Assembly (NCBI GenBank): GCA_030710605.1 | Contig: CP092870.1 | Location: 58,771,057 to 58,835,056 of the forward strand | DNA: 64,000 bases | DNA from: Cordylochernes scorpioides | Taxonomy: Eukaryota > Arthropoda > Arachnida > Pseudoscorpiones > Chernetidae | Reading direction: 5' to 3' | Shown: positions 34,118 through 46,545 of the stretch, one piece after another | Layout: every line of letters starts with the position of its first letter | Position numbering within the stretch: the first letter of the stretch is position 1 | Notes under the pieces: generated by a model | Told to the model about the DNA's origin: nothing | The model's database searches: none | The model's input: only the letters and a program-made list of their open reading frames with translations | Made by a program: the position numbers and the translations under genes

Positions 34118-35473
34118 ACAATGTCAGTTGATGCTAGTTCGCATGCGGTTGGAGCTGTACTTATGCAGGACAACCGTCCTATTGCCTTTGCTTCAGCAAC
34201 ACTAATTGACTACCAGCGCAACTATCTCCAGATTGAGAAAGAGGCCTTAGAAATAAAATTTGGATGCCGAAAGTTTCATGAATACATTTTTGGTAGACCT
34301 ATCTTGGTAGAAACTGACCATAAGCCTCTCGAAACCATTTTTAAGAAATGCTTGAGCAAATCGCCACTCCGTTTGCAGAGAATATTATTAGAGCTACAGC
34401 CCTATGATTTAAAGGTAAAATATGTTAGAGGTAAATATATGTTTATAGCTGATTTACTAAGCAGAGATTGTGTTGAAGAAGAAAAATTTGAAAACGAGCA
34501 TCTAGAAATTCTTCTATGTATTTCTATGCCACAAGGCCTGACAAATAATGAACTGGTGACGGCAACAGAAACTGATCCAGAACTATTGCAACTAAAGTCA
34601 CTTCTAATAAATGGATGGCCGAAACACAAGTCTGGAGTTCCAATTGAATGCAGATTATATTGGCCCTTCAGAGAAGAAATCTCTTTGCATGAAGACTTAT
34701 TATTCAAAGGACTACGCATAATAATCCCTAAATCTCTCAGAGTCAAGGTTTTAAAGAGTCTGCACATCGGACATATTGGCATAAACGGCACTCTTCAAAG
34801 AGCCAAGGAATCAATTTATTGGCCTGGAGTAACAAAAGATATAATCAACCAAGGAAAAAAATGTATGATTTGCATTTCCAATTCCAGGAGTAATCAAAAA
34901 CAAACAATCATTAACAAGGAAATACCCAAATTTCCATGGCAGATTGTAGCATCGGATGTTTTTATGTATAATGACCACAATTATTTACTGGTAACTGATA
35001 GTTATTCTGGATATATTGATTTTAAAGAACTTAAATCATTAAATTCTAAAGAAACAATAGTATATTTAAAGGAATGGTTTGCCCAACATGGGATACCAAA
35101 GGTTCTAGAAACTGACAATGGAACCAACTATAGTTCAAGAGAATTCAAGCAATTTTCACAGGAATGGTCATTTACCCACCAAACCTCTAGCCCTCTGCAC
35201 CCTAGGTCCAATGGGTTGGCAGAAAGGGCAGTTCAAACAGCAAAAAGTATTCTTAGAAAATGTGAAAGAGGAAAAGAAGACATCCAAATGGCACTGTTGA
35301 ATTATCGAAACACCCCAAGAGAAGGATTAGGTTCACCTGTGCAACGACTTTACAGTCGCCGAACCAGAACCGTGTTGCCAATTAAAGAAGATCTTTTGGA
35401 ACCATCTGTACTGGAGAAAACTAGTGAAATTCTTAGAAACGCGCGCTCGTGCAAGACAAAAATCTTATGGTGA
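34118..35473 (+). pseudogene. Gypsy-A pol, 3' part (RNase H and integrase)
   Basis: After the second ACAAT the frame continues RNase H (VDASSHAVGAVLMQ, ETDHKPLETIF, ADLLSRD). Integrase follows: zinc-finger residues (HIGHIGINGTLQRA, KCMICIS), then the catalytic triad in VASDVFMY, ETDNGTNYSS and NGLAERAVQ. A one-base shift near 35437 moves the C-terminal part into another frame and the original frame ends at 35473. Without the insertion and the shift this would be a normal gypsy pol. Confidence 0.92.
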
Positions 35474-35903
35474 TATGCATTCTACATCACATCAGCAACT
35501 CTCTGAAAATCAACCAGTGTTCTTGAAAGAGCGTGAAAGAGTTTGGACTCCTGCTACTGTAGTCAAGCAGTTAAGTCCTAGGTCATATGCAGTGAGATCT
35601 CAAGATAGGATATTGCGTCGTAATCAAGCCTTCTTGAGACCTTTTCATGGTGAGCCAGAGGCTCAAACTTCATCCATGGACTATCATAAGGAAATGGAGA
35701 TCAATGGTCCTCCTCCACTTGAAAGTGAGCACACATCACCCCCACCGGTGCCGACTCTGCTGGACAAGGACAAGACTGACAAGGGATCCCACCCATCAAC
35801 GGAGCCCATGGAGCCATCACAGACTTTACCGGCCACTGACCGTAACCCTTTAAGAACCAAGTCTGGACGTCTCATCAAGCCAGTCTCCCGGCTGAACCTT
35901 TAA
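35424..35903 (+). pseudogene. Gypsy-A pol C-terminus after the frameshift
   Basis: The frame takes up pol at ARARQKSYGD and carries ERVWTPATVVKQLSPRSY, the domain that follows the integrase core, then a Pro/Ser/Thr-rich tail ending at the stop 35901-35903, just before the purine tract. The ATG at 35424 is not a true start. Confidence 0.8.
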
Positions 35904-35923
35904 AAAAAAAAAAAAAAGGGAGA
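35903..35923 (+). other. Polypurine tract of Gypsy-A
   Basis: An A-run followed by GGGAGA ends directly at the 3' LTR start TGTAAAT, as expected of the plus-strand primer. Confidence 0.85.
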
Positions 35924-36105
35924 TGTAAATATAAAAGTAATATTAAAGTCAATAATAATCATTAGCCAAGTTGGCGCATATAAACAAAAGGAATAACTCC
36001 TTCATATATGTTGTTTAGTTTGTAATACAATAAATACATTAAGTTTTAGTCTGCTAATGTTGTTGTTAGTTTTTTAATTAACTACGAAGACGTGTTAATG
36101 TCACA
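35924..36105 (+). mobile_element. Gypsy-A 3' LTR
   Basis: 182 bp, TGTAAATATAAAAG to TTAATGTCACA, matching the 5' LTR apart from the hairpin insert and a few substitutions. It is followed by CTGAT. Confidence 0.95.
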
Positions 36106-36110
36106 CTGAT

Positions 36111-37747
36111 CCTAACTAACTCAGGGGTTAAACCCAGGTACATATATATTTGTAATTTATTATACATAGTAATAACAATACGCCTTTTTGAATATTAACC
36201 ACTGTAGATATTAACCACTGTACATATTTGTAATTTATTATACATAGTAATAACAATACACCTTTTTGAATATTAACCACTGTATATTAAATTTTAAACA
36301 CATACATTCAAAATCTATAACACACACCAAGGTTTTACATGTGATATGTGGTTAAATATGAATACCAACACACATTGTTAAATATCCACATTAATTTTAT
36401 TCGGCATAAAAAAATTTACACTAAAACATATGTGAATAGCATGAGTAGGCATAAAGAATATGGGAACATTAGATTATCTCATCTTGCAAAATTTAAATTC
36501 CTATAAAGAAATGAATGAGAATCTACGATTTGGTAATTCAACCAAAATTACTTCATCTGGATAAGGTAATCAATCAACAAAATTGACTAATATAAAGAAA
36601 GGGAAACATAACGGTCTACACCCCTATTCGCTGTATATATCTTAAGTAATCAAATTTACCAAAATTTTTTTATATCTGCCATGGCTTCACCATATATATA
36701 TATTTTTTCTATTGACCTCTTTACGACAAAATCTAAATTGACTTACCTAGTATCTCGACTACATACCTCTCCTGATAAGAATTCGGTCTGTTCCCTCCGA
36801 AAGCTTGCCCCTTGACTGGTTGGAAGCTCGATCAAGACTAACTCTAGACTGCCGTCCCTTTTCTACCGCGCCCTCAATCTCAATCATTTCTTACAGAGTA
36901 ATAAAACTTGAATATACAAAAATTCTCGGAATATTAAAAATAATAATATTATTAAATAAAAAAAAAGAATTAAGGAATAAAATAATATTTTTATTATTTT
37001 CTTTATTTAAAGGAAAATTCTGAAATAATAAATATACTTGCTCAACTTATGAGAAATCAATTTTGAATAAAATAAATATTAACGAAAATTCAAAATTTAT
37101 CTTTCTTATTGAGAGATAATTTAGATTAACAATAAAATCAAATAAAATTTAAGATGCCTGCCCCTCTGAGAAATTTATATACTAATTTCTTTAAGAAATC
37201 CAAAAAAAATACTAAATATGCCCCATCTATCAAAATGTGGTGTCACAAGTTATATACAAAATTAAAAGAAGGAAGAAAGGAAAGGAGAAAGGAGGTGAAG
37301 AGATGGTTTGGTTTAACAAAGACGAATGCTCGAAGTCCTTTTCTGGTGTAGATCCTGTGCTGGGCCTCTCTGCAATGTGTTCCAGGATCCTTGGGCAGGG
37401 CTCGTGTCATCTCCACCTTCTGGTGTAGATCCTGCGCTGGGCCTCTCTGCAATGTGTTCCAGGGTCCTTGGGCAGGGCAGTGTCATCTCCACCTTCTGGT
37501 GTAGATCCTGCGCTGGACCTCTTTGCAATGCGTTCCAGGATCCTTGGGCAGGGCTCGTGTCATCTCCACCTTCTGGTGTAGATCCTGCGCTGGACCTCTT
37601 TGCAATGCGTTCCAGGATCCTTGGGCAGGGCTCGTGTCATCTCCACCTTCTGGACACCAAACACTTCCGGCGAGCCACTGTATATATATAAGATGTAAAT
37701 GTTTACATCTTTGTTGGGTCTTGTTTGGTGGAAAATCTGACCCAACA
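36111..37747 (-). mobile_element. Element X left (3') LTR, main piece
   Basis: Co-linear with 58138-59782. It contains a direct repeat of about 80 bp near 36138-36290 (CCTTTTTGAATATTAACCAC motif), an AT-rich middle, and four copies of a 76-77-bp GC-rich minisatellite at 37348-37651. A short palindrome, GATGTAAATGTTTACATC, lies close to the U3 end. Apparent frames in both strands of the minisatellite are by-products of the repeat. Confidence 0.88.
37348..37651. repeat. 77-bp minisatellite inside the element X LTR, four copies
   Basis: GTAGATCCTG starts at 37348, 37425, 37501 and 37578; each unit ends in CATCTCCACCTTCTGG. The third spacing is 76 because of a small deletion (GGGCAGGGCAGTG). The right LTR carries the same four copies. 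Confidence 0.92.
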
Positions 37748-37763
37748 ATTCCTCCCCTGCCAG
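37748..37763 (-). other. Polypurine tract of element X
   Basis: On the minus strand CTGGCAGGGGAGGAAT abuts the LTR start TGTTGGGTC. A similar CTGGCAGGGGAGGGATA occurs inside the element near 43385-43401. Confidence 0.75.
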
Positions 37764-38289
37764 AGTAAAACAAAATGTGTTTATTCCAATTCAGATCTGT
37801 TCTTACTCTATGAGAAATATGAAATTGGGAGAAATGCATTTTTTTATGATACCAGTATGTAATCACCGACACTCAGGCAAAGGGGAAACAAATGGGCCAT
37901 GGAACCTAGAACATTTTAGCTCATCGTAATATTGAGGGAAATCTCATCCTACCATTTAGTGGGCAAAGTACTAGCCCATCTTTCACTGTTTGTACGTCAG
38001 AGGGTCTTGACCCAGGTGTGAGGTGAGTCCACATGTTCCCAGCCATAGTCCCTATGGGTGGAGATGTGGGGTGGTCTAAGCATAGATTCTATACAAACAG
38101 ATTTATAGTACCTCCTAGGTAAACATAATTATTAAGGGCGCCAAGGAATTGTGTGTGTTAACATAGATATGTACAATTCCTAAAACATCTTAAAATTCTT
38201 TATTTAGCTATAGATAATGGGGTGCATGAGGTAATTTTATAATACAAAAGCAAAAGAATGATTATATATGGTTATATAGGGCAAAAGAA

Positions 38290-38990
38290 ATTAAAAGTGA
38301 TATATAAGATTAAATAATAACAACAATATGGTAAATAACGAGGGGAAAGACATATACCAAAAAAAAATGTATGAACATGATATATATGCATAGAAGAGAA
38401 ATAGCGTTGATATAGAAGATATAAATGATAAACAAAATATATATGCTGTGGTTAAATTTCTCATTCAGTATATTTGGCTGAAGATGGTAACAATGCTGCT
38501 ACCAAAATGTCACACACCACTTGATTATTAGGACTTGGTCCCGTTATCTTGTGTCTATAATCCATAATCCAAATTGATTGTGCCTTATATATATATATAT
38601 ATAGATATACATGAATATAATAAGGAATGGTATATGATAATAACGAGTATATACAGTAACAATAATATAGAAAATAACGAGGGGAATGACATATACCAAA
38701 AAAAAAATTGAATGAATATGATATAAATACATAGAGAAGAAATGGCGTTGATATAGAGGATATAAATAATAAACAAAATATATATGCCGTGGTGATATTT
38801 CTCATTCAGTATATTTGGTTGAAGATGGTAACAACGCTGCTACCGAAATGTCACACGCCACCTGCTTATTAGGACTTGGTCCCGTTATCTTGTGTCTATA
38901 ATCTATAATCCAGATTGATTGTGCTTTACATATATATATATATATATATATAGATATACATGAATATAATAGGGAATGATATATGATAAT
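38290..38990. repeat. 339-bp tandem repeat in element X, two copies
   Basis: The AATAACGAGGGGAA motif recurs at 38334 and 38673. Each unit contains GGACTTGGTCCCGTTATC and a TA microsatellite with GATATACATGAATATAAT. Two nearly full copies diverge at scattered sites. Small frames in it are not supported as genes. Confidence 0.85.
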
Positions 38991-41635
38991 AATGAGTATA
39001 TATAATAATAATAAGCGCGTAGATAGGCACTGAGGGTCTAGGTCATTTCACTAGTATTTCAATTATATATGTAATATCTAAAAAAAGAAAAACTTGTTCT
39101 AACTAACTTGTCACTGGGAGTGTTTGTCTGGCGTTTTCCCCTCCTCTCTTAATTCAAAGGAAACATATAAGGGAGGAAATCCTGGTCGTCAGTACATTTC
39201 AAAACCAGATTACTTCCGAGTTACCTTACCTGTGGTTGCAATCTCTCCTATCTTTGTTTTTAGCTGAACGTTGACTGCTAACCCCTATTATACATTGTTT
39301 AGCTTATCCATAGAAAGTGTACTCATATTTTTGGCCAACAAATCCACTTAAAATTTAACCCTGAAAATAAATTATGATGATTAACAACCTAGGTCTAACT
39401 CATACTTTGTGATACATCTTCCCACTTGAGTTCTTATTATCACCCTGAAAATTTGACTCTACGTCCAAATAAAATAAAATAAAAATAAACTCATTGCTCT
39501 AGGCCGTTTCACGACCAAATCGATCTTCCCTTAAAAAAAAAATCCTTCCCTTTTAAATCTGGAACGTTATATTGGCTTGTTCTGGCAATCTGCTTCAAAA
39601 GTTCATTTAGGTGTCCTACTCATTTAAAAATTTATCTTATAATGAGTTACTCTCGTTAAAAAAAAATTCTACTTACTAACTGATATTTAGACTTGAATTT
39701 GTTCTAACTAAACTTACGGTAGACTATAGTCTTTAATTAGGTGATTAACTTTTGCTAGCCTGGGGCGATATAAAACGCAAAGAATCTGGACAGTCCATCT
39801 GTCACTTTGCTAATTGGTACCTAAAATCTGTAGCCGGAATCGCCTCGTCTAATCGTAACTTGTTTCTTACATGCTCAATTGTTAACCCTCATTAGAAAAC
39901 CCCTTTAGACTTTGACTTAGAGACAAGGAGTTATGGGGAATTCGATTTCTTTACCCACCACATGTTCCAAATCTGTCCATAGAGGATTGGTTCCAGGCTG
40001 TGCAATATATAGAAGAGCCTTCAACGTGCCGAATCTTCCCAACCTACCGACTGAATCACCCTCATCTCAGCCACGCTTAACGCGTCGTAAACTACGATGT
40101 CAGATCGGTTATCCGAGGTCTGTCGCTGTACACTTAGCTTGCGACGTCGGCAACTAAATCCCCCCACCTAGCACAAAGTTCACCTGATACCTCTTCGTTC
40201 CCTCTAAAGAGGAGAAGTTTTGTGGGCTTTTCTGGTCTGATCATAACCTCCCACAATCTTCCAGTCTGAGGATCAAGACATGATCATTGTCTACGACTCT
40301 TAAAATTCAAGTTGATATAATAAAAAAAAAAGTACTTGAATACTCCAATAAAATAAATCATACTCATACTCCTTTAAAAGGAGACCTAACAAAACGGAGC
40401 GAATACCTTTCTATCAATAGAGTTGTACAGTCCTGTGAGGCTATCGATCCTAACAAATAAAGAAATCAAAAATCAAAATCGATCCTATTAAATTCCCTAA
40501 TCCTATTCTAAAGTAATTTTGGTCTAACAGTATAATTGTTTTTTAACCTTCTTACACATTCATTAAACCAATCCATTCATACACCCTCCCCCCCATCATT
40601 CACGGTTTGCATATAAACTAAAGTTAAAAGCTGCTACACAAGCCAAAGTACTATAATTATCATCATCGATAGACCCTAATAATAACGAAACTTTCAGGAC
40701 AATGAGAAATCAAATAAAATTGCTAAATTAAAACAAAATTGGGGACTAAAGCCCTAGTTACTCAAATAAAGTGCCTCTTACAAACTCTAACATAAATTAT
40801 TTTTATTTAAATAGATAAATAAATCAAACTATGTTGATTGTCAACAATCAAATCTGAAATCTAACCTAACATTTTAACTGTGTGTCTAACAGTTTGAAAA
40901 ATCTTCTTATCTTGACACTTGGTGTCTAAACAAACGAATCATCAAAACTAGCACTTAAATGGAGCGAACTGAACTTCAAGCATTTACCTCATTGCCAAGC
41001 ATGATAGACCTACAAGCGTTCTGCCAACCCTTCTTCCTATATAAGATCTTTGGCATTCTTCTTTCCCTGCTATTCAGTCAAACCCCTCCTTGAAATCATG
41101 GGCTTTCAATACCCAAACTGCTCTGGAGTTCAACAACAGAGGTCACTTGTTAATCTATCATATCAATTCTTAGACCGTAACTGCCTTATGCACTCTCATT
41201 AGGAATTCTCTTTGGACTGTATTTCGGATATAACGGATTACAGGGTGTCAAGTTTAAACCCAACGCATATTCCGAGCCCGCCCAAAGTGAATAGGTTACA
41301 AGCACAGCAGTTAACTAGTGCGTCTAAGTCCCTTAGTTATTCTTAAGGTTGAACCACTGTTCAAAACCTTCAATAAAAAAAAATCAAAACAAAATATACT
41401 GTTGAACTCAAGTGTTAAATCACAACTTGCTATTAATACAGAATAGCCTCTCCAACTAAAAAAAAAAAACTGGAAACTCCGTACAATGAACATTTAACAC
41501 AAACACAAGGTTGTAGCGTAAAAAAAAACTGAAAATTCTTTAAGTCCACAATCTAGGGCCTTTAACTTACGTTCTAACACTTCATAGTATGATCAAAATT
41601 TAACTAAACTCTAGTACACATTCTATTAGTTTTAC
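38991..41635. other. Element X interior without a supported gene
   Basis: AT-rich with GC-richer islands, for example around 39930-40290 where several short frames on both strands are open. None shows a motif I recognise or a clear start. It may be decayed coding sequence of the element. Confidence 0.35.
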
Positions 41636-41812
41636 TCATTGGCATCCTGGGCACGATCTACACCCAGTGGGCTTCTTGGCCCTGGTCGAGCGGCGTATTT
41701 CAGGGCCGCCAATATTGCCACCAATTGCTCTATTCACTACCTCTAGCGGGTTTCCTAAGATTGTCGTCTCTTGTGGTTCCTCTGGTCCTACAGTTGGACG
41801 AAATTGTAGCAT
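41636..41812 (-). pseudogene. Short pol-tail-like relic in element X
   Basis: A 58-codon minus-strand frame in a GC-rich island. It carries NPLEVVNRAIGG and then PEIRRSTRAKKPTG, of the basic RRSTR-x-KKP kind often found near the end of LTR-element polyproteins. No catalytic motif is near and the opposite strand is also open, so this is only suggestive. It is in the sense of element X. Confidence 0.3.
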
Positions 41813-41829
41813 AAAATAAGGAGAAGCTA

Positions 41830-42760
41830 AAATTCCTTAGCTCGCATCCTAACAAGGTTGTGAAAGCTCTTTAAAACGATGTGTTATATTAAAACAAGGT
41901 TGAGACAACTCTTAAAGATGATAGACTATCATTAAAATAAGGTTGTGAAAACTCTTTCAACTATGTACTACACTAAAACGAGGTTGTGACAATTCTACAC
42001 TAGGAGAAGACGAAAAACCCAAGATATCGTCCATGTAGTGAGGATGAAGCTCTACCACGACCCCGAAGTACAAGAACAGATTGCCCAGGGTCATGTGACC
42101 GACTAGTAAACAGCGGGACGCTGTTTCTCTTGTGGAGGGAGTGATGTCAGGAGGACAGAGTTTCCTGGTATTCCCTCTTACCTGGACCGACCGGTCGGGG
42201 TAAACAGTGGCGTCACGTGGAAGGAGGAAATATCTGAGTTCCCCCCTCTTGCTCTAACTGCTGGGTCGATTTGGCTCATGTAAATAGTAACTCTTATTTT
42301 ATATCTAAAATCTCTCATATAACTCATTAACTAAAACGGTGTAAAAACGGTGTACTATACAAGGATAAGGTTGTGACAACTTTTTCTGAATGACACACTA
42401 ACATTAAACAAATTGTGAAAACCTTTAAAGATGACAACAAACACTACAACAAGGTCGTGAGACGATATACTGCACAAAGACAAGGTTGAGACAATTAACA
42501 CACTAACACTGAAACAGGGTGTTAAAACTCCTTTCAATGGTCACTTAACACTAGAACACACGTTATAGTTTAAAATAAAAAGAAAAAGTGCAGACTATTT
42601 AAAATTCACCATAACACTAAGACAAAATTGTTAACATAAAAATAAAATAGGAAAAACTGGAAATTCTTTAAGGTTCATCATCACTCTAGGATAAGATGTA
42701 GCTTAAAATAAAAACTAAAAACACTTTAAATCACTTCTTATCATTAAGAACAAAGTGTTG
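41830..42760. repeat. Diverged short repeats (AAGGTTGTGA motif) in element X
   Basis: Irregular repeats of roughly 50-60 bp built around ACTAAAACAAGGTTGTGA and ACTCTTTAAA recur through the segment and flank the GC-rich island at 42000-42260. They are strongly diverged. Confidence 0.5.
42002..42106 (+). pseudogene. Integrase C-terminal-like relic (gypsy type), antisense to element X
   Basis: The plus-strand frame reads RRRRK, then TQDIVHVVRMKLYHDPE, then a stop. Basic runs followed by VHV-x-RMKLYH are characteristic of the region behind the integrase core in many gypsy elements. The core itself is not present upstream. It is probably a fragment of another element captured in X. Confidence 0.4.
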
Positions 42761-42899
42761 TTTAAAAAAAATCAATTGAGTAACCCTTCAAAATCATATA
42801 CCAACAATAAACAAATACACTGGATATATATACTGGACTTATTCATATAGCTTAGTACATACAGTTAGTGAAATTTAGGGAAAACTAGCCCGTACTAAC

Positions 42900-43340
42900 T
42901 CTCAGTACATGTTTTGTACTATTTACAACTATTCTTTAACGTTGAGCGCACCTTCTCCTATCAATCTTTATCTTCTATTTACAAACTCTTTATCACTTTC
43001 CTCGATTCTTTCTCTTTCAACACTTTCTACAATTTTCTCTGTCGATTTTCGATATGCTTCTTTCTGTCTCTTTCTCATCACCTTTCAGCGCTTTCTCACT
43101 CTTTCATCATCTTTCATCATCCTCAACACCTTTCAACTTACTTCCATCGCATCTCTCTTCAACGCTTCCAACACATTTCACTGCCTTTTCATCACCTCTC
43201 CCGCATCTCTCTTCCATCGCTTTCAACACATTTCACCGCTTTTTCATCATTATTCGTCTTTCTATTCATCACTTTTAATACATTTCACTGCCTTTTCATC
43301 ACCTCGTGTTTCCCTGAAACCCGTCATCGGGAATTGGATC
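42900..43340. repeat. Pyrimidine-rich degenerate repeats in element X
   Basis: Variants of ACATTTCACTGCCTTTTCATC recur near 43170, 43229 and 43270 amid TTTCATCACC and CTTTCAACAC. The repeats keep several plus-strand frames open, but their Ser/Phe/His-rich products resemble no protein. Confidence 0.6.
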
Positions 43341-44189
43341 CCGATTTATTATCATACTTCATTTTAAACTACTCTAGTATACTATCCCTCCCCTGCCAGC
43401 TCTATACTAAAGTCTGACATTCGTTCAGGGCGAGAGCTACAAAAAAAAAAATCACGAGGAGAATTCCTGAAAACCCGTTTCCACCCCTTTAATCTCCCCT
43501 TCGAGGAGATAAGCTCTTTCTGGGTGTATTGAAACTAACTAGCTATGATAGCCTACTGATAGAGGCGCTGTTCTCACTGCCTTTACTGTATATCAGAATG
43601 AAATATTAATTATTACTAGTGTAATATTATTCCGACAGCCTATGACCTTTAAGCCTTTATACCTCCATATACACTCGGCGAGGTAGTCACCCTGTTAGAA
43701 AAAAAATCTATAATGCCATAGATCAGTTTAGAGAGAGAACATAACAAAATTGTGCGAATAGTTTGCTTCAACTACTACTTGTAAGCCTATTAAACTCGTT
43801 CTCTATGGGTTGGCTCGCTCATTAGTCTTCGATTTTCGTTCAATAGTCATATTGAGTTCACATAGATGCTAGACGTAAACTGTATCAAAATAGTGTAGTT
43901 TTCTAGTTTTTCGAATTATATGACAGTTAAAAAGTAAAAAAAATCTGGAAATATCTCGCACCGGCTACTATTGAAAAAAAAAAATTTAATGGGGTACAGC
44001 TCCGATTTTACAGGATACCTCATGGCTCATAGAATTGAATCGCTCATTTCTCTCTAAAAATATTCACACAGGATATGGAGGTTTCCAGCGGTTCTATAGC
44101 TATTGGTCTACTAAATTAATGGCAGGAATTGAGGTTAATTTAAAGGATTATGTGCTGTTTTGTCATGCGTCTTTATGTCATCTGCAAAG

Positions 44190-44710
44190 GGAAGTGTCGC
44201 CTCAAAGGACTTAACTCTGGGACCAACACCCGCTGCACATTTCAGGAAGAAGTGGCTGTCCATACAATAGCAAGATATCATTTTGCTGCCAATGTACTAT
44301 GTTGAGCATTTCTCATGTCGTCATTTTGTCGATCCCCAATCCTCTAGGGTGTTTCTTTAATCATTTCTTGATGTCATTTAATGCTTCATGCGATCCCGCC
44401 CGGCATTCAATAAGTAATATTTGATCGTACCACCTCCAGGAGACCATCCCATTGCGGCCGAATCATTTTCACCCAACTTATAACGCCGTCCATATCGCGT
44501 AATTGAAATTAGTATAAAACTCAAAGAATAATATCTTAATTTCTTAATTCTTCACTAATTTCAGTTGGCTCAACGTAAACCTTCTCAAATATATCTTGGT
44601 ACACTGGTGTGACATGTTACACTTCTCCTAGTTCTTTGTAAGCTCGATTAATCCCCATGAAAGCCAGTTCAGGCGTCAATCCCGTGCTAAACTCGTCATG
44701 CATGACTTCA
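44190..44710 (-). pseudogene. Patches of decayed coding sequence in element X
   Basis: On the minus strand, around 44700-44530, two adjoining stretches of one frame separated by a stop read like protein (STGLTPELAFMGINRAYKEL; then VYQDIFEKVYVEPTEISEEL). The first resembles the S/T-G-x-TPxEL segment late in gypsy-type integrases. Around 44480-44200 further frames are broken by several stops. Identity is uncertain, but this may be the element's own old pol. Confidence 0.3.
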
Positions 44711-46165
44711 AATTTGAAAATTATTAGACTGAATATTTGCAGTGGCATCTGCTTCCACTGAAAGTACTTAAAACATAAGACTGCCTCTTATCTTGTTTAA
44801 ATAGCTGCTTTTACCCCCTATATGCCTGTGTAAACATTAACAATAACCTCATCAATTCTTGAAATTCTGCCTATCGAATATCCTGAGAATCAAAGTTCTT
44901 CTTGTCTACAGCGAACTAACACAATAATTGTTCCCTAGAGTTATCTGCGTCGAGTGGTCAGTCTGTACTACTAATCCTCCACTCTAACTCCAGGATTTTT
45001 TTTTATCTACTCAAGCAGTTCAAATTTTTTTTTTCAAGACAGTTGTCCAAATCCCCAAATATAATTTGCTAAATTTCGATAATTATTGGAATTCTCATTA
45101 AACAGAATAACTACACCTTTCTGACACAGAAAATATCCAGCCTCAAGATATAGCGTACTGTCCATTTTCTTTATTTTATGACGGTGTCAAATTATAACTA
45201 AAGAAACAGGCTAAACATATGACTGGCTAAAATTTCATGTAATCTCATCATGCCTTCTGCTGGCAAATATTTACTGTAATTTAATACTATCGAGATGTTT
45301 TTACTCGTCCTTATCCAAGGGAAAAAATGTTTCAGAAGAAAAGAATCTTTGAAATTTTTCCTAAGTTAATTTTGTGAAAGAAAAAAATTGCACGTTTATA
45401 ACACTTCAAGGTGACCTCATGCCAGTGTGTATACAGGATATTTAGGATCATACATAGTTGGAGATAACATGTACTGGAAATCGGCCGCCGGGCGCGTCAC
45501 TTGACCGCCATCTTGGAATTTCGCTGTGATTGTATTTCGACATGTAAGCATCTATAGTAAATTATACCATATCGAAAAAAATATGATCCTATTCAACGTT
45601 TCAAAGAAGCAAGCTAAACTATACGCTTGTCTAAAATGTCGGGGTTAAGTTTTAAAAGGAAAATGCATATTCATATAAAGTTAACAAAATAAAAAAAATC
45701 AAAATACTGCGCATGACAATGCACACTAGATAAGAGGATGAATGTTTTAAATTATTATATTGAAGACGTTAAATACCATAATTGAAGACATTTATAAATT
45801 AAACAAATCGCATGATAATGCACATTAGATAAGAGAATAAATGCCTTAAATTATTATATAGATGACGTTAAATATCATAAAGATATATACATACATACAT
45901 ATCAAAGAGAACAAAGAGAACAAAGAGGGCACAATCTGGCAAACCAAAAAAAATTACCTTCAGATCTATCGAGCGGAAATTTTGTTGGATAAAGTATTTG
46001 AAATAAATCGTTAAGCCTTGGTTTACAAATTACAAGTCATATTGAACTTACAGTGAGAAAAAAAAATAATGGTGAAGAACTAAAAGGAGATGGAATATTT
46101 CAAGCGTGAAGCCTTAAATACAGAAAATATAACTGAAGACCTTAATAAAATTAAACAAATCCATA
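44711..46165. other. Element X interior left of BEL-2
   Basis: AT-rich. The part from about 45500 to 46160 is related to 56300-56700 and partly to 50640-50710 (shared GACCGCCATYTTG block; shared GCATGA...TTAGATAAGA block). This suggests an old duplication of about 1.6 kb within X once BEL-2 and Copia-1 are removed. Confidence 0.45.
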
Positions 46166-46170
46166 GGCAC

Positions 46171-46545
46171 TATTGCGTTTTCACCGCCACTCTGTGTTGT
46201 GACGACGATCTAAATTCTATAGAGGTAGTCGATCACCTCTATTCTTGGTCGGCGGGGTTGAAGGTTCAATATTGTGGTGTCGCTGTTTATAACAATATTA
46301 AAATATTAGACGAAAACAGGAGGGAAATTATATTTATTAGAATTTAAGAGAATAAGTAAAATATTATTTAATTAATTATATATTTAAATATTTATAAAAA
46401 GAGAATCGTAGATCAGGGCAAATTCTAGTGTTCGAAAAGTTGTTTTTAGTTCTTCTGTTATTGCTTTTTCGTTTTTACCGCTGCATCCCCGTAGCCGCTT
46501 CCGCCGGCCTCCCATTGGCTTTTTCGGACGGCTTCTTTTCCAACA
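46171..46545 (-). mobile_element. BEL-2 3' LTR
   Basis: On the minus strand it starts TGTTGGAAAAGAAG and ends AAAACGCAATA, so the end is TA rather than CA. The end of the pol frame reads into it. Confidence 0.94.

Larger units (their letters stand above)
29161..36105 (+). mobile_element. Gypsy-A: Ty3/gypsy element with two internal insertions
   Basis: LTRs of 182 bp (the left one enlarged by a hairpin insert), primer-binding site TGGTGGCAGCG at 29520, gag-pol on the plus strand, and a purine tract before the 3' LTR. Pol is split by a 2,390-bp element at 31728-34117 and has one frameshift near 35437. The two LTRs differ at a few positions. It was probably complete when it inserted into element X and has since been inactivated. 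Confidence 0.95.

Noticed and set aside
37154-37872. Several frames of 60-129 codons across the element X LTR end
   Set aside because: They are translations of the 77-bp minisatellite on both strands; the same frames recur in the other LTR.
39933-40157. 74-codon plus-strand frame in element X
   Set aside because: No recognisable domain; antisense frames in the same island are equally open.
41957-42253. Minus-strand 98-codon open stretch with a YMDDIL string, suggesting RT
   Set aside because: No other RT motif surrounds it, and the plus strand of the same bases gives a better-fitting integrase-tail motif (VHVVRMKLYH), so the string is probably chance.
42909-43417. Plus-strand frames of 152 and 167 codons
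   Set aside because: They come from degenerate pyrimidine-rich repeats and have no protein-like features.
46090-46347. 85-codon plus-strand frame, with a near copy at 50134-50379
   Set aside because: Most of each is the BEL-2 LTR read antisense, which explains why it occurs twice.
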